Origin: Impatiens glandulifera
Taxonomy: Eukaryota > Streptophyta > Magnoliopsida > Ericales > Balsaminaceae
Length of the DNA: 64,000 bases
Assembly (NCBI RefSeq): GCF_907164915.1
Contig: NC_061867.1
Location: forward strand, 48,084,242-48,148,241
Reading direction: 5' to 3'
Below, piece by piece: positions 1 to 14,279 of the stretch (position 1 is its first letter; each line of letters opens with the position of its first letter). The notes beneath the pieces are model-generated. The model ran no database searches. It worked only from the letters and a program-made list of their open reading frames with translations, and was not told where the DNA came from. The position numbers and the translations under genes are program-made.

Positions 1-558
1 TAGAATCGTCCGAGGTATGGCGATCGTCGTTGGCTAGAAGTTCGGCTTGGCGATCGACGAAGAGGCTGGCTGGAAGGGTTGGGCTTCTTGGCGAACGTCG
101 GCGAAGTGCAACGGAAGGGAAGAATAAGAACGGAAGGGAAGAAGTGCAACGGTCGGGGGAAAGGGAAAGCGGGGAAGAAGAAAAGAAAGAAAAAGAAAAG
201 AAAAAGAAAAGAAAAAAGAAATAAAAAATAAAAAGGTTATTGAGGGTAAAATTGGAAATTTTTTAAAAAAAAGGTTAAAAAACAAAAAAATTATTATGGA
301 AGTTATATTTCAAAATACCTTTGTTTTCAGGGTCATATTATCAAATTTCCCCTATTATCACATACCAATTATTATCCCATATCAGTTAGAGTTAGGGTTT
401 AGAAGTAGTGATAATACTACCCTGGAAGACGACTCCATCGCCTTATACGAAGACCTTTCGATCGCCTAACAAGTATCTGACCTCGCACCGTTTCTCCATC
501 TCTCAAAGTAAGTCGTTTTTCCAAAATCGCATCCGGTTCAAAGTCGGGTATTTCTAGA
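1..558. other. Unassigned leading segment with purine tract and telo-box
   Basis: No gene can be supported here. Bases 110-235 form a purine-rich low-complexity tract that is open in several frames but reads as lysine/glutamate runs, not as a protein family. A telo-box (TTAGGGTTT) lies at 392-400, and about 100 bases later a CAAA/GTAAGT donor-like sequence (near 508-515) follows a CT-rich stretch. This resembles a plant housekeeping promoter with a non-coding first exon, and it could once have served the broken CCT7 sequence that follows at 900, but a gypsy scrap now separates them. That link is inference. Confidence 0.3.
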
Positions 559-780
559 TCATTCATGTTTCTCTGATACATGATTTCTGATCAATTTTTT
601 AAGCTGTGACACATGAAAAACATTGTGAATACGAGTATGCTGTGGTAGTTTTAAACGATACGATTCCTGTCTGATTTTGCCTGTATTTTCGTAAGGCAAA
701 TAGAACTTAGATTGAAGCTTTGTTTGTCTGTTTTGCGTGAGAGTGACTTGTCTGTATGGTTGAGCTTGTAAAAACACCAT
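559..780 (-). pseudogene. Ty3/gypsy polyprotein C-terminal fragment
   Basis: The minus-strand reading frame of about 73 codons matches the tail of Ty3/gypsy polyproteins downstream of the integrase core. It has a QPYRQ-like segment, then a basic KLQSKFYLPYE stretch, then YRLKLPQHTRIHNVFHVSQL, the conserved end of the integrase C-terminal region just before chromodomain or stop. Nothing upstream (integrase core, RNase H, RT) is visible on the plus-coordinate side, and no LTR or target duplication was found. It is a short relic inserted just upstream of the CCT7 fragment. The mirrored right arm has an RPL3-like promoter at the equivalent place, so the scrap postdates the split of the two arms or replaced that sequence. 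Confidence 0.75.
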
Positions 781-899
781 GTCTCCAATTTCGAATTATA
801 CATCTCTGTGTTTTTTTTTTATCTTACTGTTGTTTCATTCTATTTTGTGCTCGATTAGAGATTATGTTTAGCTAGTTGAAGATGTTATCTTGTTTGTAG

Positions 900-3216
900 G
901 GTTCTGTCCAGATTGAGGGTCAACTGCGTCTTCAGCCAAACTTTGCTTCAACAACTCTGTCTTCAAAGCTAATTGGTGGGGAAAATGAGTTCCTTGCTTC
1001 TATGATGGTTGATGTTTTTCTTGCAATTGGCAATGATGATAGGCTAAATATGATTGGAATCAAGAAGGTATACCTCTAAAACATTAAAATTAGATTCAAC
1101 ATAATGTGGTTGTATAATTGTTTCTAATAAGTCGTTCAAACTTGATAAATTTATGTTGTTTGCAATAATAATGATATTGTAGTCTCCTTTCATCCTTTAA
1201 TTGGCAACTTTGCCTTTTCTCTTGAGGGATATGTTTTCTGTTTTTGAATTAAAAGTGTTTAAGATGCTTATTATGCTTCACAAAATGATAATCTAAACTC
1301 TAGACACTTTGATGAATATAATATCTATGGCAACTTTTGTTGAAATGTCACTATTTTTTGGGTGCTCAAGTTCCATTTTGAAATTATGTATTCATAAGTC
1401 AACAAGGCATTTTTACAAATATTTTGTATTTCAGTAAAATAACATCAATGTCAAAATCAAATCTACACATAATTCTTGTGCCTTTTGTGGCCAAATATTG
1501 TTAATTCTTTATTCCATATGCATATTTTGTGCCAAAATGTTGATTCAAGTATTACTTAAATGTTCTTCATATCATACATCCAAATGAAGCTGCTAACATG
1601 TCTCATGTGTTTTCTTACTTCACATGCTACAAGCACCTCAATGAGGTTAAGTTGTACTAATTTATTTACTCTACTCTAATTATCAATGTTGGCCAACATG
1701 TCAGTACATTATAGCTTCTATATTAGCTTTTGTTTTCATTACATCTAGGTGATTACGGATCGATTTGGAAACACTTTCCGGATTTGGGTCTAGATTCGGA
1801 TCTAGATGAGAAACTGTCAGATTTGGATTTTGATATTCTAACAACATGTGTTTTCTTTTGAATTTCAAATTGTTAAAGATGACAAGTATTTTAAAGGCAA
1901 ATAATCATTATGTAGGTATTACATGGGACTACTTGGTGTGATGGAGAAGACTCCTGCAAGGAAAATTTATAAGATGAAGAGAGAGAGTTCAACCAATAAC
2001 ATGAACTCTCTCTTCACCGTATATACAGTCTTCATTGGAATCGCTTGGCAAACAAATGCCCGACCGACTATCCAAGTAATATTCAAATAATAAAGTTACC
2101 AACAATAAATAAAAAGTGGAGATAATTGAAAAACATAAAAAGTTCCTCACACTCATCTCCCTCCACAAGAAACAACTTTCATAATATGAGTCCTTGTAAT
2201 TAAGGAAAAACACAATGGTCATTGACTGCCACTCCTAAGAATGTTCACGTGGCTATCTTATCAATATTTTCTTAAACACAAAGCCTAGATATGTATTCTC
2301 CTATTTAAAAAATCACTTTTTTTTTTTGGAGAATCCTCAAATTTCAGGAATGAAAGTTTTGGAGACAGTGACATTTTCACATAAAATGGGGTGGTGGTAG
2401 CATGCGAAAATCAATGAAACTACCTTGTTGTGGATGTAGATGTTAAATATTGCTTCAGTAAATTGATTTTGCTGTCCACTGAAAGTTGAATATCTTGGCT
2501 TCTATTTGGACTTTTACTTGTTTTGATAGCTTTGTATTAAATCTCTTCCAAAAATAAAGATAGCTTTGTATTAAATACACTTTAACCTCCTTTTATTGAC
2601 ACATACAATTGCTTGGAAAAATAGAAAAGTTAACATCTTTTGCAGATTAGTGGCTTCATCTTGACTAGTTAAATGGGTTGTTCCGTGACAGTATTTTTTG
2701 TGTTGGTCGTGTTGCAGAAGAAGATATACATCGAGGTTCTGCTGCAACTGATGCACTGTTCAAAGGTCTGTTAACGCATCATTGATGAGGTTCCTGCTTG
2801 GCTATCTTTCTTTCATATTCTAAATAATACATACATCATAAATGTAGTAGTTGTATTATTTGATCCATTATCTACTTTTAAGTGTTATGAATTGTTCTTT
2901 ATTTTCCCGTCTATTTTGGTTTGCATCCAGGTCCTTGGATCATGTGAAATCTTTGAGGAGAAGAAGTTGGAAACGAGAGGTTTAACATATTTAGTGGTTG
3001 GCCCCTCAGGTCTGACTGTTGTTAAGTTATGATTGTCAATAATGTGGAAATTACTTCTTTTAGATTCTTTTTTGTTTTATTTTTAAATTACAAGTATTAT
3101 TCTTTTATAAATTATGTTCACTCTTATCGTTCCCCCTGCAGATTAATGCTTTAAATGCTGCTATGGAGGCGGCTTGCCTTGTCTTAAGTGTTGATGAGAC
3201 ATTCAAGAATCCTAAG
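900..3216 (+). pseudogene. CCT7: CCT7 (TCP-1 eta chaperonin subunit) broken gene
   Basis: Pieces of the eta subunit of the cytosolic chaperonin TRiC/CCT, an ATP-driven folding complex for actin, tubulin and others, occur in correct order. Exon 900-1067 encodes TTLSSKLIGG...MVDV...AIGNDDRLNMIGIKK followed by a GT donor. Sequence near 2706-2795 encodes GRVAEEDIHR. Sequence 2931-3013 encodes VLGSCEIFEEKK and then continues in a shifted frame as VGNERFNIFSG. Exon 3142-3216 encodes the C-terminal EAACLVLSVDETFKNPK between AG and GT sites. Frameshifts within 2706-3013, the missing N-terminal half, the missing equatorial and apical exons and the lack of an ATG make it a pseudogene. A terminus of the foldback element (about 1930-2110) sits inside it. 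A one-exon mirror copy lies at 38,649-38,816. Confidence 0.8.
1930..2110. repeat. Solo terminal fragment of the foldback element
   Basis: About 110 bases (2000-2110) match the outer end of the long terminal inverted repeats of the element at 36,438-37,713, including the stretch reading CGCTTGGCAAACAAATGCCC. The neighbouring 1930-2000 matches the right flank of that element (about 37,720-37,800) in reverse orientation. The body of the element is absent here. It is therefore either an excision remnant or a deleted copy within the CCT7 pseudogene. Both arms share the flanking sequence, so the insertion site is ancestral to them. Confidence 0.65.
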
Positions 3217-3930
3217 GTAATATCGAGTTTCAAATTTTCTTTAGAATACATACAGTTCTTTTTGTTCAAAATCTAACTACATTTTCTTACAAAATAAGAA
3301 AAATGCAAATTTGGGTCAAAACAAGCCAATTGCTAAATAAATTGTGGAAAACCTAATGTAGGTAGAAGATGTAGCTTGATAGAAAAGCTTGTAAAAAGTT
3401 GTAGAAGAAACAAGTCCATTCTTCTAGAACATTAATAGAAGAAAAATATTTTAACCATGAAAATTAAATAAATAAATAAAAAACTATCACAAAATTTTAG
3501 ATTTACCATCATTGTTGATGGCTGATATTAGAAACTAGAAAAGTCGGTGAATTTAGTTAAGTCAAAAGGTGTAGCAGTTGAAAAATTTCAAAAGAAGAAT
3601 GTGTCCAAAATAAACTACCAGACAAAATTTAAGATTCTGTATGTATGGTAGAAACCACATTGTATTTATTTTATTATTATTATTTCTATTTTTTTCAAAC
3701 TTCTTTCATTATTTTAAAACACCCCATTGGCTTGATATTGTGTTATTTCAATTTATTTTTCTTCATTGTTTATAGTCTAATTAAATGGATGGACTCATAT
3801 ATGACACCTAATCATTCTCAAAGAGTATTTGACTAAGATACATGTAACTTATAAACAATAGTTTATGCATAAAGTGGGAGTAGATTTAGTGGTTTATTAA
3901 AATATTTGAAGTAGGTAGTTCATTGACGAC
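3217..3930. other. AT-rich gene-free interval
   Basis: Between the last CCT7 exon and the germin-like promoter I see only AT-rich sequence with homopolymer runs. The short open frame near 3645-3836 is phenylalanine/tyrosine-rich noise from T-rich DNA. No tRNA, repeat pair or TIR was recognised. Confidence 0.5.
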
Positions 3931-3937
3931 TATAAAA
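3931..3937 (+). promoter_or_regulatory. TATA box of germin-like gene 1
   Basis: TATAAAA lies 54 bases upstream of the ATG at 3991, a normal spacing for a plant TATA box with a short leader. The paralogue at 41,771 has CTATAAATAG in the corresponding position, 63-72 bases upstream of its ATG. Confidence 0.7.
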
Positions 3938-3990
3938 CCGACCTTGGTAATTTATCATCAACCAGAACTTATTAACTGAGTTAGAGAGAG

Positions 3991-4910
3991 ATGTCAAGAC
4001 AATTAGTAACTATTACGTTGTTGGCGTCATTTGCTTTCTTACTTGTGAATGCTTTTGATCCAAACCATGGTCAAGACTTCTGTGTTGCCGCTGATGAACC
4101 AAAAGATGCAGGTTTGTTTTTTCACTGTTTATGTGATTCTTATTCCTTGAGTTATGGTGACCCAAATGGGTTTTAACTAGACCTAGTCATGGTTTAATAC
4201 TTCAGATCCATATTTGTTTTGAACACTTAAAATTATTGTTTTCATGTACAGTGTTTGTGAACGGAAAGTTTTGCAAAGAGCATACCTTAGTCACAGCTGA
4301 CGATTTCTTTTACGACGGTGGGCTTGACAAATCTGGCAACACAGCCAATCCTCTTGGATCTGAAGTTACTTCTGTGAATGTTATGCAATTGAAAGGTAGT
4401 ATATACAACATTAAAATATCATTTCACGTGTTTGTTTGTTTGTTGTTTATTATTTGATTTGAAGAATAACATGATTTATAATCACCAGGTCTCAATACTC
4501 TTGGTATCTCCTTGGCTCGTATCGATTTTGCACCTTACGGACTGAATCCGCCACATTCCCACCCTCGTGCGACAGAAGTCCTCTTAGTGCTAGAGGGCAA
4601 CCTTCTGGTTGGCTTTGTGGGGTCTAACCGTCCGGATCAGAAGAATCGTTTGTTTAAAAAAGTATTAAAGGCAGGAGACGTTTTCGTATTCCCAGAAGGA
4701 TTAATCCATTTTCAACAGAATATATATGAAAGTAATTCGGTCGCTTTAGTTGGATTAAGCAGCGAAAATCCAGGGACGATAACGATTACGAATGCACTGT
4801 TTGGTTGTAGTCCAGACCTGTCTCCTTATTTGCTGGGCAAGGCGTGTCTGTTGGATAAAGACACGATAATCTATTTGCAATCGCAATACTGGTGGGACAA
4901 TAATAATTAA
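3991..4910 (+). CDS. Germin-like protein 1 (three exons)
   Basis: Secreted cupin of the germin-like family; members form apoplastic manganese oligomers, some with superoxide dismutase activity. Exons are 3991-4111, 4252-4395 and 4489-4910, all with GT-AG introns and matching phase, giving 228 residues, the normal family length. Residues 1-21 form a signal peptide. Cys31 and Cys48 are the conserved disulfide pair. Cupin box 1 supplies the metal ligands His111, His113 and Glu118 ([10 protein letters not shown]) and box 2 supplies His162 ([16 protein letters not shown]). The protein ends in [15 protein letters not shown] box is at 3931 and a polyadenylation signal AATAAA at 4967-4972. It appears intact. 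About three quarters of residues in the last exon match germin-like protein 2 by eye. True germin oxalate oxidase activity cannot be inferred, because cereal germins form a separate clade. Confidence 0.93.
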
Positions 4911-5439
4911 ATGGAGATTGAAATATAGAATAAGATATGTGTGTGCTAAAGTAATGTTTTTATTTGAATAAATACATTTGAGTGATGTATCTTTTTATTA
5001 ATTGAATGGATGTGATTGTTGTTATAATATAAGATAATATATATATATATCTTATATTATGACATTAATAATTGGTATGGTTTTGTTTGAACCATGTCCA
5101 AGAGCTAGATTGATGTTGGTTTTTATGAGTTTTTATAGTAATAAAATGCTTTCTCCCAGTTTTTATTTGTCAAAGATGTTTCTAGGTTGTTAATATGTTC
5201 TCCCAGTTTTTCTTACGAGATATTCGTTTTGAATCCGTTTAGCTTTGTTCTTGATCTTTAACTCAAGAACTAAGGCTCATTCTCTTGACATGTTCTCTAT
5301 CCATTCTAGCAATCTTCTAAATCAAATATGATGTTGAATGATGTCAAAATTGGATCTTGAAGTTGTCGGAATTGTCATCGTTAGATGTCTTGGTTGAGTA
5401 AAACAACTTAATTATAGATAACACAACTTAAAGAAAGAT

Positions 5440-6000
5440 AAAATAAATATCTTCTTATTTGTAGAACCCCAATAAATACTCACTTTTAATTATAAACTTT
5501 GATTGCCCGTCCTAAAACATCCGTATGGACCGAGAAATCAGAACACCGGGCATCTTTCTGCACACATTTTTCTTTAAACCTTATTCACCACTTTTTCAAC
5601 TTATTGAACTTCATTTTCAATGTATTTGACATAATCCCTAGGATTTAAGTTGAGACGTCTCAATAAGCCCTCGGATTTAGGTCGACCAATGTTTCAATAT
5701 GGTAACTTGTCTAGTTTCGAACATTTGTGTCTTTCACGCCTCAACTTATGTTTTGCTTACAATATTTTTCAATCTTTGCTCCAATAAAAATGAATTTAAA
5801 ACGCTTCGTCGCTACACCTCTACATATTATCCATGAGCCACCTTCTTCTCGACCACCACAATGAGCCTTGACGTTATAGAAGCAAGTATGAATGATGCCC
5901 TAGTTCCGAAAATCACAGAAGCATCTAAGGGAGATGAAGCCCTTAATGAGACTGAAGATGATTAGGTACTTGGTTTGGTTTGATGGGGTTGAAATAAAGT
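5440..6000. repeat. Conserved block S, copy 1
   Basis: This block recurs next to tRNA-Ser(AGA) or its relic near 14,280-14,640, 25,900-26,250, 34,430-35,060, 54,090-54,560 and 62,430-62,960. On the plus strand here it contains a small frame from ATG 5861 to TAG 5965 (34 codons, ending EALNETEDD). The equivalent frame is intact at 34,486-34,590 on the minus strand but broken by stops or frameshifts in the others. Between the two intact frames I count four replacement and one silent difference, so there is no sign of strong protein constraint. A decayed terminal exon of an unrecognised gene is the simplest reading. Confidence 0.6.
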
Positions 6001-6055
6001 TAGGGATTCTTGCCATTAATTTTTTCTGAAAAAAAATGTTAGTTACCCAAAATGT

Positions 6056-6130
6056 CGTGGTCAGCAGATTCGAACGGGCAAAGCCCACATGATTTCTAGT
6101 CATGCGCGATAACCACTCCAGCACGACCAC
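6056..6130 (-). pseudogene. tRNA-Ser(AGA) pseudogene, T arm damaged
   Basis: Acceptor, D arm and anticodon arm match the intact tRNA-Ser copies, with anticodon AGA still readable in the loop CTAGAAA. The length is 75 bases instead of 82: seven bases are missing from the T arm, removing most of its 5' strand and the internal B-box context, and there are further substitutions in the variable arm and T stem. Pol III transcription and folding should fail. It is the mirror partner of the copy at 34,292-34,373. Confidence 0.85.
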
Positions 6131-7543
6131 CCCATGTCAAAATAATTAGTTGGTTTAAATGGATTCAATATTTCATTTTAAACATGTATTAAAAATAATA
6201 CACAAAAAAAATTAATCAATATACAAACAAAAGTAGGGATATAACAAATAAAAATAATGTACTAAAAATTTAAATCTAATTAAAAACATAAATCAAAATT
6301 TCACGATATCAAAGTAAAATATCTTGAACAAAACAATCAATGTACCCTTCTCATGCCAAATAAAATTTCAAACACTTAAGTAATTATCATGATCTTAACA
6401 ATATTGCATATTCTTCTCCCACAAGATGGACCTTCCAACAAAATAAACATGGATGCATTTCATATCTTCTCTTTTTCTTTTTTCTTTTTCATTAGAAAAC
6501 ATATCAATATTCACACCTATAGATGTTAATTCTATCTCGTGTTCAATACTACATCACTCATTTGTAATGATTTGAGAATTCATAAAATAAAATGAATAGT
6601 GATATCAAACGGTAAAACAGTTTGTTAAAACAAACAATTAGGTCCACATTATACTTTATCATTTGAGATCTTCCACTATTTTTCTTTAAAATTGGGGTTT
6701 AAACTCCCACCACACCACGATAATAAGGGCATTTCTAGGAAAATCGAACCAAGATTAAAATGTAGTACTATGACTTGTTGAAAACTTGTGGTTATGGGTT
6801 CAGAATAAACAACACTATGGTGAAAAGTGGGAATTACCTATGAGGCGTTTTATACCTTTTAGTTTTTAGTTTTTCAATAGAAAACATATTAACATTACAT
6901 CCTCTATAGATTGTTCTAAATAGTGTTCAATCCTGACCTCAATTTTTATAATTATTGGAGAAGGCATAAAACAAAATTAAGAGTAATATTGAACAATAAA
7001 CCAATTTGTTGAATAAATGACTAGGTCCACATTGAGTTTTACCATTTAAAATCTTGCATTGTATTTTTTTTAAATCCTACACTTATCGTAATAAGAGTCT
7101 TCCTAATGATATCGATCTAAGAATTAAAATTTATTATTGTGACATATGAAAACTACTGGTTATGGGTTCTAACTCATGCATGAGGAAAAACAACAATCTC
7201 TGAAGTGAATTGGTGAATTGACGTGATTACTTGAGAGACATTCTCGGTTTGCTCATATTCCAATCATTAGATTGCCTTAAATGTGAGAACCTAATAGGCA
7301 CTTTATACTAAATTGTGTTTTATTATGACATCAATTCTTTGTAATGATTGAAAAAGTCATAAAATAAAATTAATTGTGATAAAGTGAGTAGAGAGTGATT
7401 ACTTGAGAGACATTCTCAGTTTGCTCATATTCCTAGAGAGTGAATTCTCATTATCACTCTTAAGACATTTTTAATTTGGTTCAAGTGAATTCAATATTCA
7501 TGTGAACCAATGAGAAAAAAATAAATAAAAACAAGGTTGAAAT
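6131..7543. other. Spacer between tRNA-Ser and tRNA-Leu of unit 1
   Basis: This is AT-rich sequence with no gene. It is homologous in reverse orientation to the Leu-Ser spacers at 22,820-25,700, 32,991-34,291 and 53,315-53,950, and more weakly to 61,100-62,320. Recurrent phrases include GTAAAACTCAATGTGGACCT and a motif resembling AAGTGTTTGGAATTTC near 6360-6380 (reverse complement). The repeated content shows unit amplification; nothing suggests coding function. Confidence 0.6.
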
Positions 7544-7627
7544 TGCTGGCTATGGGGTTCGAACCCATGCGCACATTGAGTGCAAAAGATCTTAAGTCTT
7601 CCCCCTTAACCTCTCGGGCAAACCAGC
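7544..7627 (-). tRNA. tRNA-Leu(UAA)
   Basis: An 84-base class II tRNA is read on the minus strand. It has a 7-bp acceptor with discriminator A, a D arm, an anticodon stem GAAGA with seven-base loop CTTAAGA (anticodon TAA), a long variable arm, and a T arm ATGGG/CCCAT around TTCGAAC. It differs from the 22,735 and 32,907 copies by one base in the 3' strand of the anticodon stem, which leaves a G-U pair. It is probably functional. Confidence 0.9.
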
Positions 7628-7845
7628 CATTTGTTTCAAAATTGAGGGTTTAAATTTACTATAATGCGGATCTTTTAGTGGCTATTGTTTCTAATGTGCA
7701 TGAGAAAAAAAACATTTAAATAAAGTGGAAGATGTAAATTTTGGTGATCACTTAATGTGCTATTTATCTATAATTCTTATTTTCGACACACTAGTAAGGC
7801 ATTTCACACCCTTTTTTTCTTTTGAAAAACATATCAAAATTTCAT

Positions 7846-7871
7846 AATATATATATATATATATATATATG
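7846..7871. repeat. (AT)n microsatellite
   Basis: A short run of alternating A and T, one of several in the window. No gene lies between tRNA-Leu (7,544) and the RPL3 promoter; the open frame at 7924-8151 is unsupported. Confidence 0.8.
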
Positions 7872-8527
7872 AAAATGAGAGTAAATGGTTAATTTGTCGG
7901 GTCAAATTATTATTTTTAATTAATTGAGGATCTTATCGTTATTTTCATTAATTTATCTCTTCACACACTTACGTTTATTAAAAAATATTTCATCTTCAAT
8001 TTTCTCTTCTTTATTAAATGTTTGTGTGTCAATGTCTTTGATGATCTCTTCTTACTTCATGTGTCTCACGGTTATGACAAACTCCTCAACGCATTTTAGG
8101 GGAACCAACTATAAGGTACAATCTTATAAATCCATTAACCCTATGATATGATAATCTATTTCTTTTTCTTTAGATTTGTCTTCCAAATTTTTGTTCCACA
8201 TTAAAACGTCGATTTTGGTTCGTCTCCGCTAAGATCTTATGTTGTTTTATAGTTACTAATTATCTACTCTATGATTTTTACATGTTTAATGATCCCTCTA
8301 TATTTTAATGGCGTTATTCTCAAATATGATATTATTCCTCTTTATCTTTAGGATATTTTTTAGTTTTTGTTTTAGATTCTAAATATTGGTTTCGATTGGA
8401 CCATTCTATATTTTTTTTTCGGTTTCGAATGCTTTAGAATTAATTTTTAAACATAGTTTAAAAATAAAAATTAATTATATTTAAGCTAATTATAAAATAG
8501 AGATTAGAGATTGAAAGAGATATACGA

Positions 8528-8530
<3 letters not shown>

Positions 8531-8585
<55 letters not shown>
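8531..8585. repeat. (TA)n microsatellite of about 27 repeats
   Basis: Uninterrupted TA dinucleotides occur just outside the highly similar core arm. The sequence immediately downstream (8,590-8,720) is related to, but clearly diverged from, 31,830-31,930 in reverse orientation, marking the outer edge of the near-identical region. Confidence 0.9.
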
Positions 8586-8588
<3 letters not shown>

Positions 8589-8758
8589 TCATTTTTTAAT
8601 TTTAAAAAAATTAATTATCGCTTCTCGGTTAAATTCGATTATTCGATCGAAATCAGTAAAAATAAAACCTATAAAATCAATACTTGTCGGTTAATTTTAT
8701 AAAATAAGACGCATAATTGAATTTAACCGGTTAATCAAGTAGTCGTTGTAATTTGTAT

Positions 8759-8876
8759 TGGGCTTTAAAAGAAGAACATTTTCTTGTGAGTGGGCTTTAC
8801 ATGTATGTAATTAAGGGAATTAGGGTTTATCAATCAAGGATCCTAAATTAGCATCCTTCAAAGCCTCTTTATATAA
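8759..8876 (+). promoter_or_regulatory. RPL3 copy A promoter: site II, telo-box, TATA
   Basis: Two TGGGCT site II elements (8759-8764 and 8791-8796), a telo-box TTAGGGTTT (8820-8828) and a TATATAAA box (from 8870) lie in the order typical of plant ribosomal protein promoters, where site II (TCP-type factors) and telo-box act together for growth-linked expression. A second AGGGTT motif lies in the leader near 8899. The first exon is non-coding and ends at 8952 (donor GTAGTG). The mirror promoter differs upstream by an additional GGGCTTTAAAA motif. Confidence 0.85.
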
Positions 8877-9012
8877 ATACACAAGTTGATCGATAATCTA
8901 GGGTTACAGTTTATAGCATCACGAGTTGAGCTCTCTCTTCTGTTCTTCCGAGGTAGTGTTGTTCAATTTTTCGATTGTTTTCATGTTAATTACCGTGTTT
9001 GTTAATGCTCGC

Positions 9013-9500
9013 AACATTTGTATCGCGGTAATGTTTAATTAGATCTGAATCGCCAATTCTATTTGATCTAATCATTGTTTTTTCTGGTAGATAAAGGGTC
9101 TGATCGATTTCATCTGCTTCCAATTATTTCAGTAATCATTTAATCTAAGAGATTTTGATTATCTTACTCTCTTATATGTATGTGATATGTGGGTTTTCTA
9201 TGCCTTTTTTGTTTGCGATATGTTGATGTCGGCTTGTTTTCCACGGATGATAGAAAATGTTCTCCCACACATTCAGATTAACCAAGGCTGGAGTCTCGAT
9301 AGGGCTCATTTGCACGTACCCTCGGAATCTAGGGTATTTGTAAGAGGCAAACGAATGAGCCCCTGAGAATTGACACCTAAAAATGTCATAGGCCTATGGT
9401 GAGGAAGCATTTCTCTGTCTTCTGCTTGGAATTATGGCTGCATCTCATCTTTGCAATCACAAAAGGCAGTTTTGTGTTCATATACATTTTTTATCACTCT
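9013..9500 (+). repeat. Intron 1 internal repeat, first copy
   Basis: This part of RPL3 intron 1 is repeated at about 10,467-10,930, starting near GGTAATGTTTAATTAGATCT and covering the structured RNA candidate. Short neighbouring segments (10,330-10,430 and 10,975-11,080, around AGGTGTTATACTCAAA) are also duplicated. The duplication precedes the arm duplication, because both arms have it. Confidence 0.8.
9291..9464 (+). ncRNA. Structured intronic RNA candidate A1 (H/ACA-like)
   Basis: A hairpin is formed by GGGCTCATT (9302-9310) with AATGAGCCC (9354-9362), enclosing an asymmetric internal loop and an apical hairpin TACCCT/AGGGTA (9317-9322 with 9331-9336). TCTC/GAGA can extend the base. A second weaker hairpin region follows, with AAGCA/TGCTT, and the segment ends ...AATCACAAAA, placing an ACA three bases from the proposed 3' end as in box H/ACA snoRNAs. 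No perfect H box was found, so the class is uncertain. Ribosomal protein introns are common snoRNA hosts, which fits the location. Confidence 0.4.
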
Positions 9501-9671
9501 TTTTTGATGTTCTGTTTTGTTTTCGAACTTTTAATCTCCAAATCTTTGTATTTTTTTTGGTAAAAGCTCTCTGACAGATCACATTTATCAAAATATTGTA
9601 TAAATTGAACATGCTTGTGAAAAAAGATACAATATTTAGAACTAAATCTTTTGCAGGTTAGTTTTAACTAA

Positions 9672-12640
<2,969 letters not shown>

Positions 12641-12840
12641 AAAAAGGAGAAGAATATCGAAATTTAGTTTTGAATAATTTTGATTAACTATTGGCAGGGT
12701 TTTTTAGTTTCAATTTCGGTGTTTATGATGTTTGAAAATTAACTCATTTCCTTGGTTTGGAGTATTTACATTTGAAGTTTTTAGTTTATGTTTTGAATTA
12801 TTTTGGTCAATAAAAGTCTTAATTGTCATTTTGATTTAGA

Positions 12841-14102
12841 TGTCTGGTTTGTTTAGTTTAAATACTCAATTATTTTATTTTTATCTTGTTTGTTTATTTT
12901 AAATATTCAATTGTCTGTAGTTAAATTTAAAATTTTTATTTGAAAAAAATGGATTATTCTTTTTAAGTTAAATGCTTTGATGTGTCTCAATATAAAAATA
13001 ATTCATTTATATATTGTCCAGTAAAACAAAACAAGTGTTTTAGGTAAAAGATAATGTGAGAATAATATTTTTAATTAAAATATTTATGTTTTTCATTTTA
13101 AATATTTTAATATTATTTTTTTACTTCAAAGTTTTATAAACATCTATTATTTTGTTAACACATCATTTTTTATTTTAAGTAACATGGCAACACAAGCTAA
13201 CAAATATAGTATACAACCAGAAATTTTATAAGCTCATATGAATTCTATGAGAAAGAAAAAAGTAATCTTGCATCTGAATCCGAGTTCACCTATCTACCAC
13301 ATACACTTGAACTTGAAGATGAAATGACGATTACAAGATTGGATGAGAATATTATGGCATCACAATCCACCCAACTAGAGTTGATGACATTGAAATAACG
13401 CGATCCACAACTGGACTATGTATGATTACATTGTACACCATTTATAATAGTTTGTACAAATAATTATGTAAATATTAATGTATAAGGATTTTTATCTACA
13501 AATAAAATGAATTTTTGATTGAAAAAAATGACTGGAAATGGAGAAAAGATCTTTTTATTTTTTTTTTTTTTGTTAGAGTGCGCTATCATACATGTTATCT
13601 TCAATCCGCTTGACGGAAAGTCCTGCGGTAAGAACAGGGGATGTGGAGTCATCACTTATGGTCAGAGTCAAAGAAAATCACATCATTCCACATTGTACAC
13701 TTCATTGGAACTCGTTATCTTCTTCAACCTTAGATAATATGTCAAGCCATTATTGTGAGTTAAATTTCTTCTTGAATTTATTTTTATGAAATATTATAAG
13801 TTTGTAGGACAAATTTCATTGAAAGACATACAAAATTAATGTGATACCACGTTAAAACATACGAAAACACGAGATGGGGGTGGAAACTCGAAATTAATGT
13901 TCAAAAAATCACAATACAGTAGGGAACTTTGGAAATAATTAAAACAAAACAGCCGACGAAATGACACATCAAGATTGAGAGTGGATGCTTGTACGAACTA
14001 CTTGACCGAGAATTTCAAGGTTACTATTACCTTAACTTTTTGATATGTTATAAACATTTTTTATTTAAAACAATATTAACTTTGGAAAAGAACTCAACAA
14101 GT
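12841..14102. other. Arm sequence with unidentified coding-like stretches
   Basis: A stop-to-stop frame at 13210-13398 (62 codons, containing ESEFTYLPHTLELEDEMTIT and ending QSTQLELMTLK before TAA) reads like a real exon in composition. A second GC-richer stretch at 13590-13740 is open in two frames. Both recur unchanged in the other arm (about 27,132-27,320 and 26,793-26,941, minus). I recognise no family, see no clear start, and cannot connect the pieces by convincing splice sites. They may be fragments of a host gene downstream of RPL3. The remainder is AT-rich. Confidence 0.35.
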
Positions 14103-14279
14103 TCAGAGAATAAAAAAAATTAAAATATGGAAGCAAACCTTTCTCTCAATTACATTAAGAATTGATAAGCCATTATAGTTTTGCTTTATATTTGATTTAA
14201 AAGAAACAAAAATTGATCTAATATACTTAGGAATTAAGAGACGAAGAATCTCCTTTTTATGAAGAATTATTTGACATAA

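Noticed and set aside
34..285. Hydrophobic minus-strand frame at the left end
   Set aside because: Antisense of the purine-rich tract; phenylalanine/serine runs from low-complexity DNA.
8511..8702. Isoleucine/tyrosine repeat frame
   Set aside because: Pure consequence of the (TA)n microsatellite.
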